In this document: positions 21,802-34,305 of the stretch, one piece after another
Position numbering within the stretch: the first letter of the stretch is position 1
How the letters are laid out: every line of letters begins with the position of its first letter
Origin: Perognathus longimembris pacificus
Taxonomy: Eukaryota > Chordata > Mammalia > Rodentia > Heteromyidae
Length of the DNA: 64,000 nt
Assembly: GCF_023159225.1 (NCBI RefSeq)
Contig: NC_063188.1
Coordinates: forward strand, 17,753,086-17,817,085
Direction: 5' to 3'
Translations under genes and position numbers: made by a program
The notes under the pieces: generated by a model
The model's database searches: none
The model's input: the letters and a program-made list of their open reading frames with translations, nothing else
Told to the model about the DNA's origin: nothing

Positions 21802-21846
<45 letters not shown>
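21802..21846. repeat. (CA)n microsatellite
   Basis: About 22 CA units at the SINE tail. Confidence 0.95.
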
Positions 21847-22639
21847 GTTTTAAATGATACTCTTTGGTTCAATATCTTTTGACAAGGAGTAAATTTGGGG
21901 GTCACAAATCAGAATGATTAGGTTGTCTGTAGGTTGGTACTACATCCCAGTAAAAGGGTTCTAAAGAAAAAATTCCCTTTCTTTACAAAGCACTGATTTC
22001 ATAGTAGAAACAAATTTATTAGAATCCTCGAAAGGGCTGTGATGAAAAACAACATCAAAGCAAGCTAAACACTGTTGGATGTTTTCATTTCTACTAGAGA
22101 TTTGGCAAGATGTACAGTCTGCGATGGATGATTGAAGGATTCAATAAAGTCCACAAATGGACATATGATAATTCATAGAACATATGATCCCTTGAAACAA
22201 GGCAGAATTCATCAGCCAGTAGTGAAATGTATTGAATGCCAAGTATTGCCCTGAACTTCTACAGAACAAAACTACTTTGGGTATTTTCTACAGCACTTGA
22301 AGTGTATTTGCTGCAAGGAACTGCATTATGTAGTTCAAACTTAAAGAATATAGACATTAGGAAAATGGAGAGGGAGCCAAAAGCATCACTCAAGAATTGT
22401 TTCTTGTTACTAACCCTTTCAGTGTATTATTGAAGTACCAAGCATAACTATAAAACACCATGATTACTTGTGTGTTACTTTTGGAATAAGAGCTGTTATT
22501 TTAGAGCAATAAACTCTGATTATTCCTATTTGGAGAAGCGAAGTCGACTAGTGAATAGACATTGTACAAAATGTCAAGAAACTTAGACTTAAGTTCTCAC
22601 ATTCCTGCTAGGCTTAGTCAAGGTAGAAGGAAAGTGTAA
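21847..22639. other. Unclassified intergenic
   Basis: No gene supported. An open frame at 22236-22433 has no recognisable similarity. Confidence 0.5.
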
Positions 22640-22800
22640 TAATACAGTGTTTGGGAATCTGAGTCATCTAGGGCCTGGTTCTTGCTTCTTCATTTAGCAA
22701 GCTTGTCACATTCTCAAACTTTTGTGAACATTCATTTGCCCATCTGTAATGTGGGGATGATACACTCAGAATTGACATTCAACAGCATGGATGGGATAAT
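22640..22800 (+). mobile_element. MIR relic
   Basis: ttctcaaacttttgtgaacattcatttgcccatctgtaatgtggggatgata is the MIR core pattern. Confidence 0.6.
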
Positions 22801-23699
22801 TGTTTACATATGATCTCAGTTCTGATTGGGCCAGTGTCACCCCTTACCCCCATTGATGGGATTATCCTGATTGTTAAATATTTTGACTATCATTCTTATG
22901 ATCTAATGGGTGTGGTTACTAGGAGCATAAAATGAGAAGCAACAGATGGGCTTCAATACAAACAAGTATAGATTCAGCATGAACCTGTAAGGTACCTTTG
23001 TGCATATTTAGTAGATATCTTTTCTATCTAGGCAGGTACATCCTGGTGTGGCAGTTGAGCCTAAGCTGGATTTCAACTCCCACTTGCTCCCTCATCTGTG
23101 CCCTAGCTGCCCTTACTATGCAACATGTATGATTACATGTGGCAATTCTGAGAACTGTTCTAACAGAGGCATCCACCATGTGCTGTAGGCCTGTAATGGT
23201 AGGAGAAAAACTGCAGAATAAATGACATTGTGCCCAATGTAGATGAGGAGAAAACACTAGGCTTTGTGCAAAAACAGAGGCATGGAAGCACCAGGAATTA
23301 GGGGGCTGTGGTTGTTTCTGTCAGATAACATATTTGGACTCCATTTTCAAGAATACAGTTAAACAGTGAAGTTACTTTATGTAAGGTTTCTTATTTTTTT
23401 GATTTGATAACTTGCTTCTTATTTTATTTTTAGTAAACAAAAGGAGTTTATTTCTCATAGTTCCTGAGATTGGGAAGTCTAGATCAAAGTAGCGGCTGTT
23501 TTAAAATTTTTTACTTGTATTAAAATTTTTGCTTTGAATTGGTAATAGCACAGTCATTTAAGGTTAATTACTTGAGGTCATCTAGTGCTTTTTCCAACAG
23601 ACCTCAAGCATAGAAAAGAAATAATCAAAGGAGACAGAGATGATGTCTTTTAGCAGAAAGAATATGGAACACTACCACAGAATCAGGGATCAGTGTTTT
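22801..23699. other. Intergenic, mostly unclassified
   Basis: Includes a short piece at 23435-23505 (ggagtttatttctcatagttcctgagattgggaagtc) that looks like an ERVL/MLT2-type LTR scrap. Confidence 0.4.
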
Positions 23700-23975
23700 C
23701 TTCATAGAAAGGTTACAGTTTCATAAGTCAAGTAGAGTACATTTATTTTTGGATAATGTCACCCCTCCCCTTGCTCTCTCCTCGGTTTTCCTTCTGTTCC
23801 CACCCATAAGTTGTATAGTTCACTTTCAGCATAGAGTCTACTGAGTATCACTGCTGCATTGGTTCACCCTTTGTCCTACCATTCCTATGTCCCCCTTACT
23901 CTCCCAAACACAGATAGATGAACAAACAAGACAAAAGGAAAAGAAAATGAAAACAGCAACAAAGGAAAAAACTCT
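23700..23975 (-). mobile_element. LINE-1 3' UTR, antisense
   Basis: ggttacagtttcataagtcaagtagagtacatt, then pyrimidine-rich sequence with cccataagttgtatagttcac and cattggttcacccttt, as in 32560-32600. Confidence 0.7.
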
Positions 23976-24540
23976 CTAGTTTCCATTTCTTGGAGTTCAT
24001 TTCAAGAAATACTATTTGATATTATCAGAGGCACACAGACATGACATCTTTGTGTTTCTCCCCTAAAAACATCCTCTTTTGGAACAATGAGGAAATCTTA
24101 TGTGCTAAGGTATTATCTGAGATTTAGAGCTAATTACTACCATGTAAGTCCAGCTTATTCTGATTCATATAAAATTCTTGTAATTCTTGTTGATATTTCT
24201 TATATTAGTTTTAGTGTCCTCTTATGAAACTTACGTTTTCATCTAATATCCATTTTTCCATTTGACCTACTTAGTAGTTTGTTATTGATTTGTGTTTGTC
24301 AAGAAATAAATACTATGCAGAGGATGAATTTGATATAAAAATACATTATATACATATGTGGAAATATAAAACCCATTTGTCCATGACATGAATAAGTACT
24401 GTTCATCATTCCATTATTAGTCATGTATTGAAATTATAGTTTATCTTAATGATATTTATTATATCTTATATAGACATTTTAAATTAATGTTGTCATACTG
24501 GTCAATTTGTTCTGATGTTTATGTGTACTGTGGTTTACTT
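23976..24540. other. Unclassified intergenic AT-rich
   Basis: Nothing recognised. Confidence 0.5.
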
Positions 24541-24777
24541 TTTGTTTTTGGTGCTGGGGCTGAGGCTTAAATTTAGGGCCTGGGCCCTGTCCCTGAGCTT
24601 TTTTGCTCAAGGTTATTGTTCTACCGCTTGAGCTACACCTCCACTTCTGGCTTTTTTTTTTAGGCAGTTAATAGGCGATAAGCGTCTTACAGACTTTCCT
24701 GCCCATGCGGGCTTTGGTCATCCTCAGATCCCAGCCTCCTGAGTAGTAGGATTATTGGCATGAGTACCTAGCACCCA
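24541..24777 (-). mobile_element. B1-dID SINE
   Basis: ttggtgctggggctgaggcttaaa, accgcttgagctacacctccacttctgg, ggcagttaataggcgataagcg, ending gcatgagtacctagcaccc. Confidence 0.75.
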
Positions 24778-24809
24778 GTTTGTGTTCTTTTTATTTGGTC
24801 CTTTTACAT

Positions 24810-25053
24810 GTTTTAAAGCAATGCTGGGGCTTGAACTCAGAGCCTGGGTGCTACCTCTGCGCTTTTGTGCTCAAGGATAGCACCCTACCTCTTTAGCCCC
24901 AGCTCCACTTCTGACATTTTTCTTTTTAACATAGTTTAGTGGAGATAAGATTCTCACAGACTTTCTTGCCCAGGTTGGCTTCGAACCACATTTCTCACAT
25001 CTCAACCTTCTGAGTAGCTAGAATTACAAGTGTGAGCCAACAGTGCCTGGCTT
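24810..25053 (-). mobile_element. B1-dID SINE
   Basis: Second same-direction copy: gcaatgctggggcttgaactcagagcc to ctagaattacaagtgtgagccaac. Confidence 0.75.
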
Positions 25054-25084
25054 GAGTCCTTTTACTTTCTTTCATGAATCAATT

Positions 25085-25345
25085 GTGCATTTCTAATTAA
25101 AAATTTAAATGTTGCCTTTTGCATTTAGGTCTTTAATTCATCTGAAACTTATGTGTATGCTATAATGTAGGGAATCAACATTTGATTTCCTCAACCATTT
25201 TCAGATAACAAATTGTCCCAGTATTGTTTATTGAACAGTCCTTCCTTTCCCCACTAATTTTTAATGTCACATCTGTTATATACCAGGTATGTGGACTTTC
25301 TTTGGGGCAATGCACTAGGATGCACTGATCTATATATACATTTTG
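25085..25345 (-). mobile_element. Ancient LINE-1 ORF2, antisense
   Basis: ttgcatttaggtctttaattcatctgaaac and agtattgtttattgaacagtcc..ttccccac correspond to a well-known stretch of mammalian LINE-1 ORF2 read backwards. Together with 26260-27335 it may be one old element. Confidence 0.65.
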
Positions 25346-26259
25346 TGTGTGGTGGGGGTCAATGTGCTATGTGTCTCAGGCCAAATCAGGCCCACAAGCA
25401 CTCTAAAGCAATCTAGTAATATAAGCCATAGGGTTCCTGTCCTGGCATTTGCTTCTGCCTACATCCTCCTCTCTGCTTCCAGTACCTGTTTCTTCTTCTG
25501 ATCATCACCATTTGTTGCTTCCCAGGGTCCATATTCTCTTATCAGTTGGTATGCACTCCACTCATGGTGGCCAGGAATGTGGGGGACGGATAGAGATAGA
25601 GAGATGGAAGCCAGAATGAGGCTTTGTTGTTAGTAACTGATAATGTGGAGAATTAAATCTTTGTCTACTAGAATCAGTCTTGGAGTCAATGACTTAGAAG
25701 TTAGGGTGGCCAAACTCTGAGCAGAGAGCCAGGTGTCCTACCATCCTGGTATAACTAGGGATGAAAGTGAAACACTATGGTGGCTACCCTCTCTTCTTTG
25801 CTCCATCAGAGCCATCTCCCTTATTAGAGTGATGAAATGTGACAGCTTTCTGGAAATGGAGAGGGTATTCAGGACCTAGGACTTTCAGGGCCCAAATACA
25901 GACAGTTCCAGGCAGATGGGAACGGTTGACTTAAAGTCATTTTACTGTTTGGACAGTGGTCCTTCATCTAAAGAACAGAGCCAACAGAGGGTGCAAAGCC
26001 TGTTCACCACCTAAGATCACAGCCCAGGCACACAGCATGGGGTAGTTCCAGGAGTTTCTTGTTATATAAGATTTACATTAGGTCTTCAGTTTGCCCCTTT
26101 CTATGAAAAGCCTAAACATACTATCTGAGAATTTATAAAAAATTGCCAACCTGTTAGGTATTTGATTCTTTGTAAGCTTTTATATTGTTTCAAAATTAAT
26201 ACAGTTTAACAATAAATTTTTGGCTAGTAGAGTGATTCCTTCCTCATATTCAAAGCTTC
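25346..26259. other. Unclassified intergenic
   Basis: Less AT-rich. Contains ctccatcagagccatctcccttattagag near 25801, which may be an LTR scrap. No gene. Confidence 0.4.
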
Positions 26260-27335
26260 TTAAAGAATTCTTGGCCTGCTATACTTCCATATCATTCAGA
26301 ATTACCATGTCAATATCAGTAAAAAGGAACTTTTAGGATATTGGTGGGAATACAATTGTGGTAATTTTCTCCTTCATGAGGATTCATGTTAGTTTTATTC
26401 CTATGCACATTACAGGTTTGATTGGTACTATGATATTTTTAGATAAACATCTTCTAATAGTTTCTTCAAATTTGTATGTTGATTAGATACCCAGAAACAT
26501 TGCTGATATGTCAGTAGTGCCAGTAGTTTGTTGCAAAAACAGTGTTAGTCAGCTTTCCATGACTGTATCTAAATACCGTAGTAAGTCAGCCTGAAGGAGG
26601 AAAGATTTATTTTGTCTCATAGTTGCAGCCCATGGATACTTGTCTCCATTAGAGGGTATGATGAAATGAAAGGAAGGTAGGGGTTGGAGTGGGGAGACCA
26701 ACCCATGTAACACATAATGTGGCAGTTTAATTTCAGTGTTCTCTCTCATTTTCTTTTCTTGCTTATTTGTTTTATATCCAATAGAAATTGTGATGAAGAT
26801 TTTTAATTGTTTTATTTGAATAGATATAATTTTAATGTTTCAACATTAAGTATGATGCTTATATAGCACGTTTTTGTAGCTACTTTTTATCCTTAGACAG
26901 GTTAATTTACATTCTGAGCTGGCTAGGAAGTATTTTTCTAAATCATACAAATGACTGTTGTACCTTGTCAAATGGTTTTTGTTTTTTTCTGCACCTACTG
27001 AGATTTGATGCATTTTCTCCCCTTGGTACTTTTGTGAATTACATGGGTTTTATAATATTTAATTTACTGTACTTTATATTGCTAAGATATGTACTACTTA
27101 TTCATAATACTTTAAAACTGTAATACATTGCTATTTAGTTTTCTAATATTTTATTTAGGATTTTACATTAGTGACTTCAAATTATATTGTCTTGGTTTTG
27201 TTTTCTTTTTGAAGTGTTCTTTTACAATTTTAACGTCAAGGTATATTAGATTTACCAAATGAGTTGAAGAAATTAGCTTGTTTCTGTTTTTCCTGGACAT
27301 TTTAATATACAATCTACACTATACATTTTTGAAAA
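26260..27335 (-). mobile_element. Ancient LINE-1 ORF2, antisense, interrupted
   Basis: atggtttttgtttttttctgcacctactgag near 26972 is the reverse-strand view of the ORF2 reverse-transcriptase region; the flanking AT-rich sequence fits. Interrupted at 26543-26755 by an LTR-like repeat. Confidence 0.55.
26543..26755 (+). mobile_element. LTR-like repeat, truncated copy
   Basis: tgttagtcagctttccatgactgtatctaaataccgtagtaag then ggaggaaagatttattttgtctcatagtt, the same start as 7650; its right part is missing. Confidence 0.5.
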
Positions 27336-27550
27336 TATGATTAAAGTTGCTTTCCAAATCATATGGGTACTTTGCTAAATGTGATCCATTTTCATTTATT
27401 GAGGATAGTGGTACATTTGGACAATTCTTTTTTGTTTTTGTTTTACATTTACATAGTTACTATGATTCTGGGAATTGTAACTAGGGCCTCATGTATGTTA
27501 AGCAAGTGCTACATCACTGAGCCATCCCCTAAGCATTATTTCTTGACTCC

Positions 27551-27868
<318 letters not shown>

Positions 27869-27879
27869 CCAAGCTCTGT

Positions 27880-28770
27880 ATCCTAGGTATAGATCTACTG
27901 AGGTATAATTCACATAATTTGTTTTCTCATTTTTAACATTAATAGTTCAGTGGGTTTTGTTATAGAGAAAAATTAGTGCAATCACCACCAGAATCTTAAT
28001 TTTAGAACATGTTCATCAGTTAATAAAGAAATATTACATATACAAACAGTCATTTCCAATTTTCTCCATCTGTTAGCTTCGGGAAACCACATACATATTT
28101 GCTGACTCTGAGTTGCCTGTTCTGGGCAATTCATTTGAATTGAATCATAAAATGTATGGCCATTGGCAGGGTGCTGGTGGCTCATGCCTGTAATCCTAGC
28201 CCAGTGAAACTGAGATGAGGATTGTGGTTCAAAGCCAGACCAGGCAGGAAAGTCTGTGAAACTCTTACCCTCAATTAACCACTAAAAAGTCAGAAGTGGA
28301 GTTGTGGCTCATATGGTAGAGCAGTAGCCTTTAGCAGAGAAGCTCAGGGACAGTGCCTATGCCCTGAGTTCAAGCCCAGGACCACCCATCTTCCTAAAAT
28401 GTATGACTTTTGACTTTGGTATCTGGATCTGTTTAGTTAGCATAATACTTTCAAGGCTTGTGTATATTGTACCATATATTCAGCCATTGTATGGACATAC
28501 TGTATTTTGCTTATCCACTCATCAATTGGTCAACATTTCTGTTGCTTCTGTTTTGGCTATTATGAATAATACTGCTAATAACATTCATATACAGGTTTTG
28601 GTGTGGTCTTATGCTTTAAATCCTCTAGGGATTATGTTTAGGAGTGGAATTTTTAGGTCCTATAATAACTATTTTGCTTTTTGAAGAGCTGCCAATGGTG
28701 ATTCTTTTTATTTATGAACTGTTTTCTTTTCATATTCTAGTCATTTGGAAGTGATGCATTTTTATTTCTG
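27880..28770 (-). mobile_element. Ancient LINE-1 (L1M-type) 3' end, antisense
   Basis: tactgaggtataattcacataatttg, gcaatcaccaccagaatc, ttttggctattatgaataatactgctaataacattcatataca, aggagtggaatttttaggtcc are the textbook antisense L1M motifs in order. Split by a SINE at 28159-28395. Confidence 0.85.
28159..28395 (+). mobile_element. B1-dID SINE inserted in L1M
   Basis: ggtgctggtggctcatgcctgtaatcctagc to gagttcaagcccaggacc. The repeat aaaatgtatg at 28149-28158 and 28396-28405 is its target duplication. Confidence 0.85.
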
Positions 28771-28819
28771 CACTTGTGTAGTATTTTTAAAATTAAACTA
28801 ATATGTATCTCCATACTTT

Positions 28820-29052
28820 TTGGGGTTGTTCCTGGGGCTTGAACACAGGGCTTGGCTGCTATCCCTGAGCTTTTTTGTGCTCGAGGCTAGCGTCCTACCA
28901 CATAAGCCACAGCGCCACTTTTGATTTTTGAGTGATTAATTCGAGATAAGAGTCTTACTTGGACTTTTCTGACCAGGTTAGCTTCAGACTGCAATCCTCA
29001 GATCTCAGCCTCCCAAGTGGCTAGGATTACAGGCATGAAACACCAGTGCCCG
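28820..29052 (-). mobile_element. B1-dID SINE
   Basis: ggggttgttcctggggcttgaacacaggg to gattacaggcatgaaacaccagtgccc. Confidence 0.8.
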
Positions 29053-29099
29053 ACTATCCATACATTTTTATAAAAAAATGTGACAGCTTGGTATAAAAT

Positions 29100-29207
29100 A
29101 TTTATTTTTTGAGAGTATGCTTTACTATGTAACCAAAGCTGGCCTTGGACTTGACAATCCTCTTGCCTCAGGCTTCTGAGTCCTGGTATTACAAGCATGC
29201 CTGGAAT
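29100..29207 (-). mobile_element. B1 monomer
   Basis: ttttttgagagtatgctttactatgtaaccaaagctggcc ... ctggtattacaagcatgcctgg, B1 without the ID-derived half. Confidence 0.65.
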
Positions 29208-29269
29208 AAAGTCTGGTATTCATTACTATTTCTATTGTTTTGAACAGTGCACAGACACCAGAACACAAA

Positions 29270-29740
29270 TGCCTAAAGTCACCTTCTTTTCTACATTATT
29301 TTTCTAGTATATTAACTTTCTTAATAAACTAATTTCTACTGCTATTCTTGTTTATTTTTATACTCAGTGCTTTTTCAATTTGCAAACATTGTTTTTCATT
29401 TTCTCTCATCAACGGTGTTTCTTGTGTTCTAAAATTTCCTTCAGAAATTATTTTTTTCTTACTGAAGTATTTTCATTGTCTTGCTTCAGCAAGGGTTTGT
29501 GAATGGAAATTCTCATAGCCTAGCTTATCAGACAATGCTTTTGTTTATTCTCATTTCTTAATGATTGTTTAGCCAGATATAGGCAGCAGAGTAGCAGTAT
29601 TTTTCTCATTACTTTGAAGCTATCATTCCATTTTATTTGCACCTCCATTGTCAATCTATAGTCATTCCTTTGTAAGATCGTTTGTTTTGTTTTGTTTTAT
29701 TTTATCTTTGATATTCTGCATAATGAGTTGCCAAAAAGCT
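29270..29740 (-). mobile_element. Probable ancient LINE-1, antisense
   Basis: ttttcattgtcttgcttcagcaagggtttgtgaatgg and agtagcagtatttttctcattactttgaagctatcattccatttt resemble the L1M block seen at 33500-33900. Confidence 0.4.
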
Positions 29741-31448
29741 AGTGATTGGCACTTAGGATAGAAGAGTTCATTACTTTGAAGCTAAATATAAAACTGCTTC
29801 CTGAATATTCAGCTGTGAAAAACACATTCTGCTGGTTTGTGGTGATTTGGGAAGTTAATTTAAACTTCACATGGGGCTGTGTATTAAAGAAAAGCTGTCA
29901 TTATGGCATGTGCACAATTCAGAAACTGATATATACATATTCCATTTCTTGAGCAGCAATGGAGTGTCAAGAGGGTCAAGTGACTTCTTACAAAGAAAAA
30001 AATAGACCATAGGATGAATAAAAGAAAGATTACAAGAGAAATGAACATAAAGAAAAGAGTACAGTATTATGCACTAAATCTTAAAACCATGGAAAAGAAG
30101 TCATTTTGAGCATTGGCTATATTGTGAAACAGTATGGTGTATGTTTTTAACAACAAAAGAGAAATCAGCATGGTATTTCTTTATATCTAAACCACTGATT
30201 TACAAACTACATAAAGCGTCTTGGGCTATAAAGTAAGAGGAGAAGTAGGACAGTGTTACTTTTCTTTCTTTGTTTAAATGAGGCCTAGTTGTTAGCATCA
30301 TATAGATTTTTATAAAAACACAATGCTAAAAATGAAGGTCTGCATTTACAAACTAAGTATGCTATCAGTTAACTGTGGGCTTTGAAGCTATCTTTCAGCT
30401 AGTTTCAACATTTTCTCTAGGATTTTTTTTTTTACATTGAAAACCTATGTGTGCCTGTTCAGGCCCAGCTTCCTAACTGGTATGCACACATTACCCCAGT
30501 TGCCTTAATTGAATGAATTATTTTCAGCTTTTTTTTTTATCATGTATCTTGTTTAGTTTTGCTTCTGTACCCATTGATCATAATGTTAAAGGGAAAAGCC
30601 CCATTTCCATTCTAGGTAACATACTTCCTCAGCATAAAACTCTTATTTCCCAGATTACTGCACCAACAAACACAATGGTTTCATCCACATCTGGTCTCAC
30701 ACATTCAGCTTCATGGGAGTTCTTTACTACACATTTCATGGGTACCTGAAGCTAATTTACATTTTCTTCTAGCTTCTTTTAGCTTCTAAATGTTCTTTTG
30801 TTAATTTCATTTACCTTTGTCTTTACTATCTACAGTGGAAATCTACCATTTCCAGAGGAGGACCAGGAAGTTTGTGTTGTAATTTTATCCCCAACAGAAT
30901 TTACCACAATGGTTTATAGAAACAGAAAGTGCATAATAAAATTGGACTGACTTCATTTGAATTTGTTCTTCCAGAAAGATTTCCTCTTGCTTGTGAGCCA
31001 CTGTGAAAGTCACAGACGGCTTCGATGTCACTCTGGATGTCACTTAGACCTCCATCAGTGCCTCTTCTCTATTTCCAGTCCATTTCTTTTTTTTTCTTCC
31101 ATTGGCTGAGTTTCAGGAGGGAGATAATTGGCTCCATCAATTTTTATAGCTTAATGAAAGTCTCAACCATGTTTACCTGCTTTTTTTCCAGGGTAAATGT
31201 GCCACAAGTCAAGACAAAGTCATTCCCACAAGTCTTGTTTAGAGAATATATGATTTTTATATTGTCCCAATTAAGCAATGCAGTTCAGTAGCTATAACCT
31301 CAACCATGACCTTCTTTAAAAATGAGTATCTCTCAGTGTGAAATGTACATTCTTAAGACCAGGCCGATGCCGGGGTTTCAGAGTTTGCAGCAAAGGTCCC
31401 AGATTACTGAGGAAAGTAGTAATGTTGTTTTCTTTCCTGTGGCATTTG

Positions 31449-31449
<1 letters not shown>
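29741..31449. other. Unclassified intergenic
   Basis: 1.7 kb with no supported gene or repeat; T runs at 30422-30433 and 30530-30538. Confidence 0.5.

Positions 31450-31493
<44 letters not shown>
31450..31493. repeat. (GT)n microsatellite
   Basis: About 22 GT units; the short frames on both strands across it are by-products. Confidence 0.95.
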
Positions 31494-31494
<1 letters not shown>

Positions 31495-31755
31495 ATACAT
31501 GTGCATGTGAGCGCATTCATTCTTAAACTGAAATACTGACATCTTTCTGCTCCATCCCACTAGCCATGGTAAATGGCTATAGATAGATAACAGAGTATAG
31601 GGCTTGTTTTTGATTCCTTAACAGCTCAAAAGACAGGCTGCATACCAATTGGTCTTTATTAGGCATTTGTTGAACACAAAGCCTATGTGAGCAACAGGGA
31701 CATAGGTAAACAAGTATTAATGGAAAAATAGGGAAAATCTGGGATCACAGATTTG
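31494..31755. other. Unclassified intergenic
   Basis: Contains ggcatttgttgaacacaaagcctatgtg near 31660, possibly an L2/MIR-age scrap. Confidence 0.35.
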
Positions 31756-31862
31756 TACTACCTTTTTCTTGTTGTTGGATATCTTTGGCCCAGGCTGGCC
31801 CTATAAACCAGTCTTCCTGTCTCTGCCTCCAGAGTAGCTGTGATTGTAGTAGTATTATAGAT
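31756..31862 (-). mobile_element. B1 monomer, diverged
   Basis: ggcccaggctggccctataaaccagtcttcctgtctctgcctcc is the antisense B1 body. Confidence 0.6.
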
Positions 31863-32252
31863 GTAATTACAGTTTTAAGATTTAAATCTAAGTCTGTAAT
31901 CCAGTTTGAGTAATTTTTGTGTATAATGTGCAATAAGGATTCAATTTCATGTCTGCTTCCAACGTCCTTTATTGAAGAAACTGCCCTTTTCCTGCTGTGT
32001 TCTTGGACCTTTTGTTGAAAATCAATTGACTGTAAATATATGGATTCATTTTTGGGTGCTCTATTCCATTTGACTGATTAATGTATCTCTTTAATGCCAA
32101 TACTATACTGTTGTAAATACTGCAGCTTTGCAACCCAAAGTCAGATAGTTTGATGCCTTCCAACTTTTGCCTAAGATTATCTTGTCTATTTGTAGTTTCT
32201 TGTGATGTCATATGAATTTTAGGATTTCAAAAATTTTCTGTGAAAAATGACA
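31863..32252 (-). mobile_element. Ancient LINE-1 ORF2, antisense
   Basis: ttgttgaaaatcaattgactgtaaatatatggattcatttttgggtgctctattcc and cagctttgcaacccaaagtcagatag are diagnostic of mammalian LINE-1 ORF2 read backwards; the minus-strand 80-residue frame is its decayed remnant. Confidence 0.85.
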
Positions 32253-32335
32253 TTGAGCTGGATATGATAGCACACACCTGTAATACAAGTACTTGAGGCA
32301 AAGACAAGAAGACTGAAAGTTTAAGGCATTCCCTT
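32253..32335 (+). mobile_element. B1 fragment
   Basis: gagctggatatgatagcacacacctgtaatacaagtacttgaggc, the first half of B1 only. Confidence 0.55.
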
Positions 32336-32344
32336 CCCTGCGTT

Positions 32345-33265
32345 TTCTTTTCCTTTTTTAAAAAATAAATTTATTTCTTGTCAAAGTAATGTACAGGGGT
32401 TTACAGTTTCATCCATAAGGCAGTGAGTACATTTCTTATCAAACTGGTTACCTCCTCTTTCGTTTTTCTCCCATCTTCTCCCCTCCCTGGCTCCCTCCCC
32501 ACCCTCGCTACCCTCTCCACCCTCCCCCGAGTTGTACAGTTGGTTTACAGCATATAGTTTTGTTGCATTGGTTTGTTGCATTGGTTCACCTTTCTCCCTT
32601 TGTCTCTCCATTTTGATGTTCCCCTTCCCTTCCCTACTTCTGATAAATGTATATACGATACCCAGTGTACCAAAATCAGGTATAGTGACATCAGGGGTAA
32701 AACTATGGGGAAGAGAGACAAAAGAAAAAGGCAGAATTTCATACAGTACCTTGAAAATAACAACAATAAAGATAAATCACTTATTTCCAAGTCTTATAGT
32801 TAATTTCACTTAGCATCATCTTACGTGATCATAGGTACATTGCCACTGAGCTACTGTGCTCCTCTGCTAGGACTATCCTAGACAAGTACTAATTGTTTCC
32901 AATGAGTGAAACCATAGGGTTTACATTTCTTTGGGTCTGGCTCACTTCACTTAGTATGATTTTTTTCCCAAATCTTTCCATTTCCTCATGAATGGGGCTA
33001 AGTCATTCTTTCCGTATATGTGCCACATTTTCTTGATCCATTCATCTACTGAGTGGCATCTGGGCTGGTCCCATATTTTGGAGATGGTAAATTGTGCTGC
33101 AATAAACATGGTTGTGCTGGTGGCTTTAGTGTGATCTTGCTTGTAATTCTTTGGGTAAATGCCCAAAAGTGGAGTTTCTGGGTCACAGGGAGCTCTGTGT
33201 TTAGACTTTTGAGTAACCACCAAACTGCTTTTCAGAGTGATTGAACAAGTTTACACTCCCACCAA
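32345..33265 (-). mobile_element. LINE-1 3' UTR and ORF2 C-terminus, antisense
   Basis: From the 3' end at about 32360 to gtttacactcccaccaacagtgtagtag. The minus strand at 32951-33223 still reads the ORF2 tail with MFIAAQFTISKIW, D-E-W-I-K-K-M-W-H and FMRKWKDLGK. It is the clearest ORF2 C-terminus in the window, 5'-truncated so not active. Confidence 0.88.
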
Positions 33266-33500
33266 CAGTGTAGTAGTGCTTTTTCTTAAATTTGTACTAT
33301 GTACATGGAGTTCATGCCTGTGGTTGTTTTCAGTAGCTTGAGTTTTTAATCCTTTACTAGAGATAAAATTATCTTAGTAGAGATAAAATTACAGTCCTAG
33401 AGGACTCTTAATAAGATTTTGTGTTATGTATACCGTTGAATTTTGTAAATGTATGTGCTTTATGTTTCTAATTAGTGTCATTTTTGTTTCCGTTTAAAGA
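33266..33500. other. Unclassified, with a short tandem duplication
   Basis: tagagataaaatta repeats at 33358-33371 and 33378-33391 (20-bp period). Confidence 0.5.
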
Positions 33501-33910
33501 ACTTTAGTTATTTTTGTGAAGAAATCCTAGGGTTGAAGAACTGGTTTAGCTTTTGTTTGTCTAGAATAAGTTTTATTATTCACTTATTTCTGAAGAACAT
33601 CTTTGCTATATATTTTATTCTTGGTTGGTAGTTTGCTGTTCTCTTCATTGTTGTTTCAGCATCTAAACTATATTTATCCTGCTCTCCTTATTTGTAATGT
33701 GCAATGATTATGCTAAGAAATCTGTATTAGGACTTCCTTCTATGCAATGTGTTTCTTATATCTTGCTGTCAGAATTTTTTTGATTATTATGTAGGTTTGG
33801 GTTGAAAATTTGATTGGAGACCTCTTATTGCCTATGCTTGACTGTTACCATCTTTTACTGTATTTGGGAAGTTTCTAGTGTTATCATTAAATGTTTTCTA
33901 GGTCTCTCTT
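33501..33910 (-). mobile_element. Ancient LINE-1 (L1M-type), antisense
   Basis: tatattttattcttggttggtagtttgctgttctcttc and caatgtgtttcttatatcttgctgtcagaattttttt follow the antisense L1M pattern. Confidence 0.55.
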
Positions 33911-34004
33911 CTCTCCCTTTTCTCCTTTCCTCTCCTTCTCTCTGAAGTTCTTATACAAAATGAAACTCATATAAAAGTAATCTCCCTCTACCCCCCAGTC
34001 TTGT

Positions 34005-34293
34005 GGCTTGAACTCAGGGCCTGAGCATCGTCTCTGAACCTCTTTGTGCTCAAGGCTAGTATTCTACCATTTGTGCAGCAGCACCACTTCTGACTTTTTT
34101 TCTGAGTAGTTTATTGAAGATAGGCATCTTGGTTCATGGTTCAAAGCTAGTCCAGGCAGAAAAGTCCATGAGATACTTATCTTCAATAAACTACTCAGAA
34201 AAAGTCACAAGTAGTGCAGGGGCACAAATGGTAGAACAGTAGCCTTGAGCACAAAGAGGCTCAGAGATAATGCCCAGGCCCTGAGTTCAAGCC
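34005..34293. repeat. Inverted duplication of a B1-dID SINE (foldback)
   Basis: Left arm 34005-34122 is nearly the reverse complement of right arm 34178-34293, with a loop of about 55 bp. Both arms share changes unlike the family norm: ccatttgtgc instead of ccacttgagc, cctctttgtgctc, and gtttattgaagat instead of gttaattggagat. The right copy (+) also keeps part of the B1 half in the loop and continues to about 34305. Confidence 0.8.
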
Positions 34294-34305
34294 CTAAGAC
34301 TGAGT

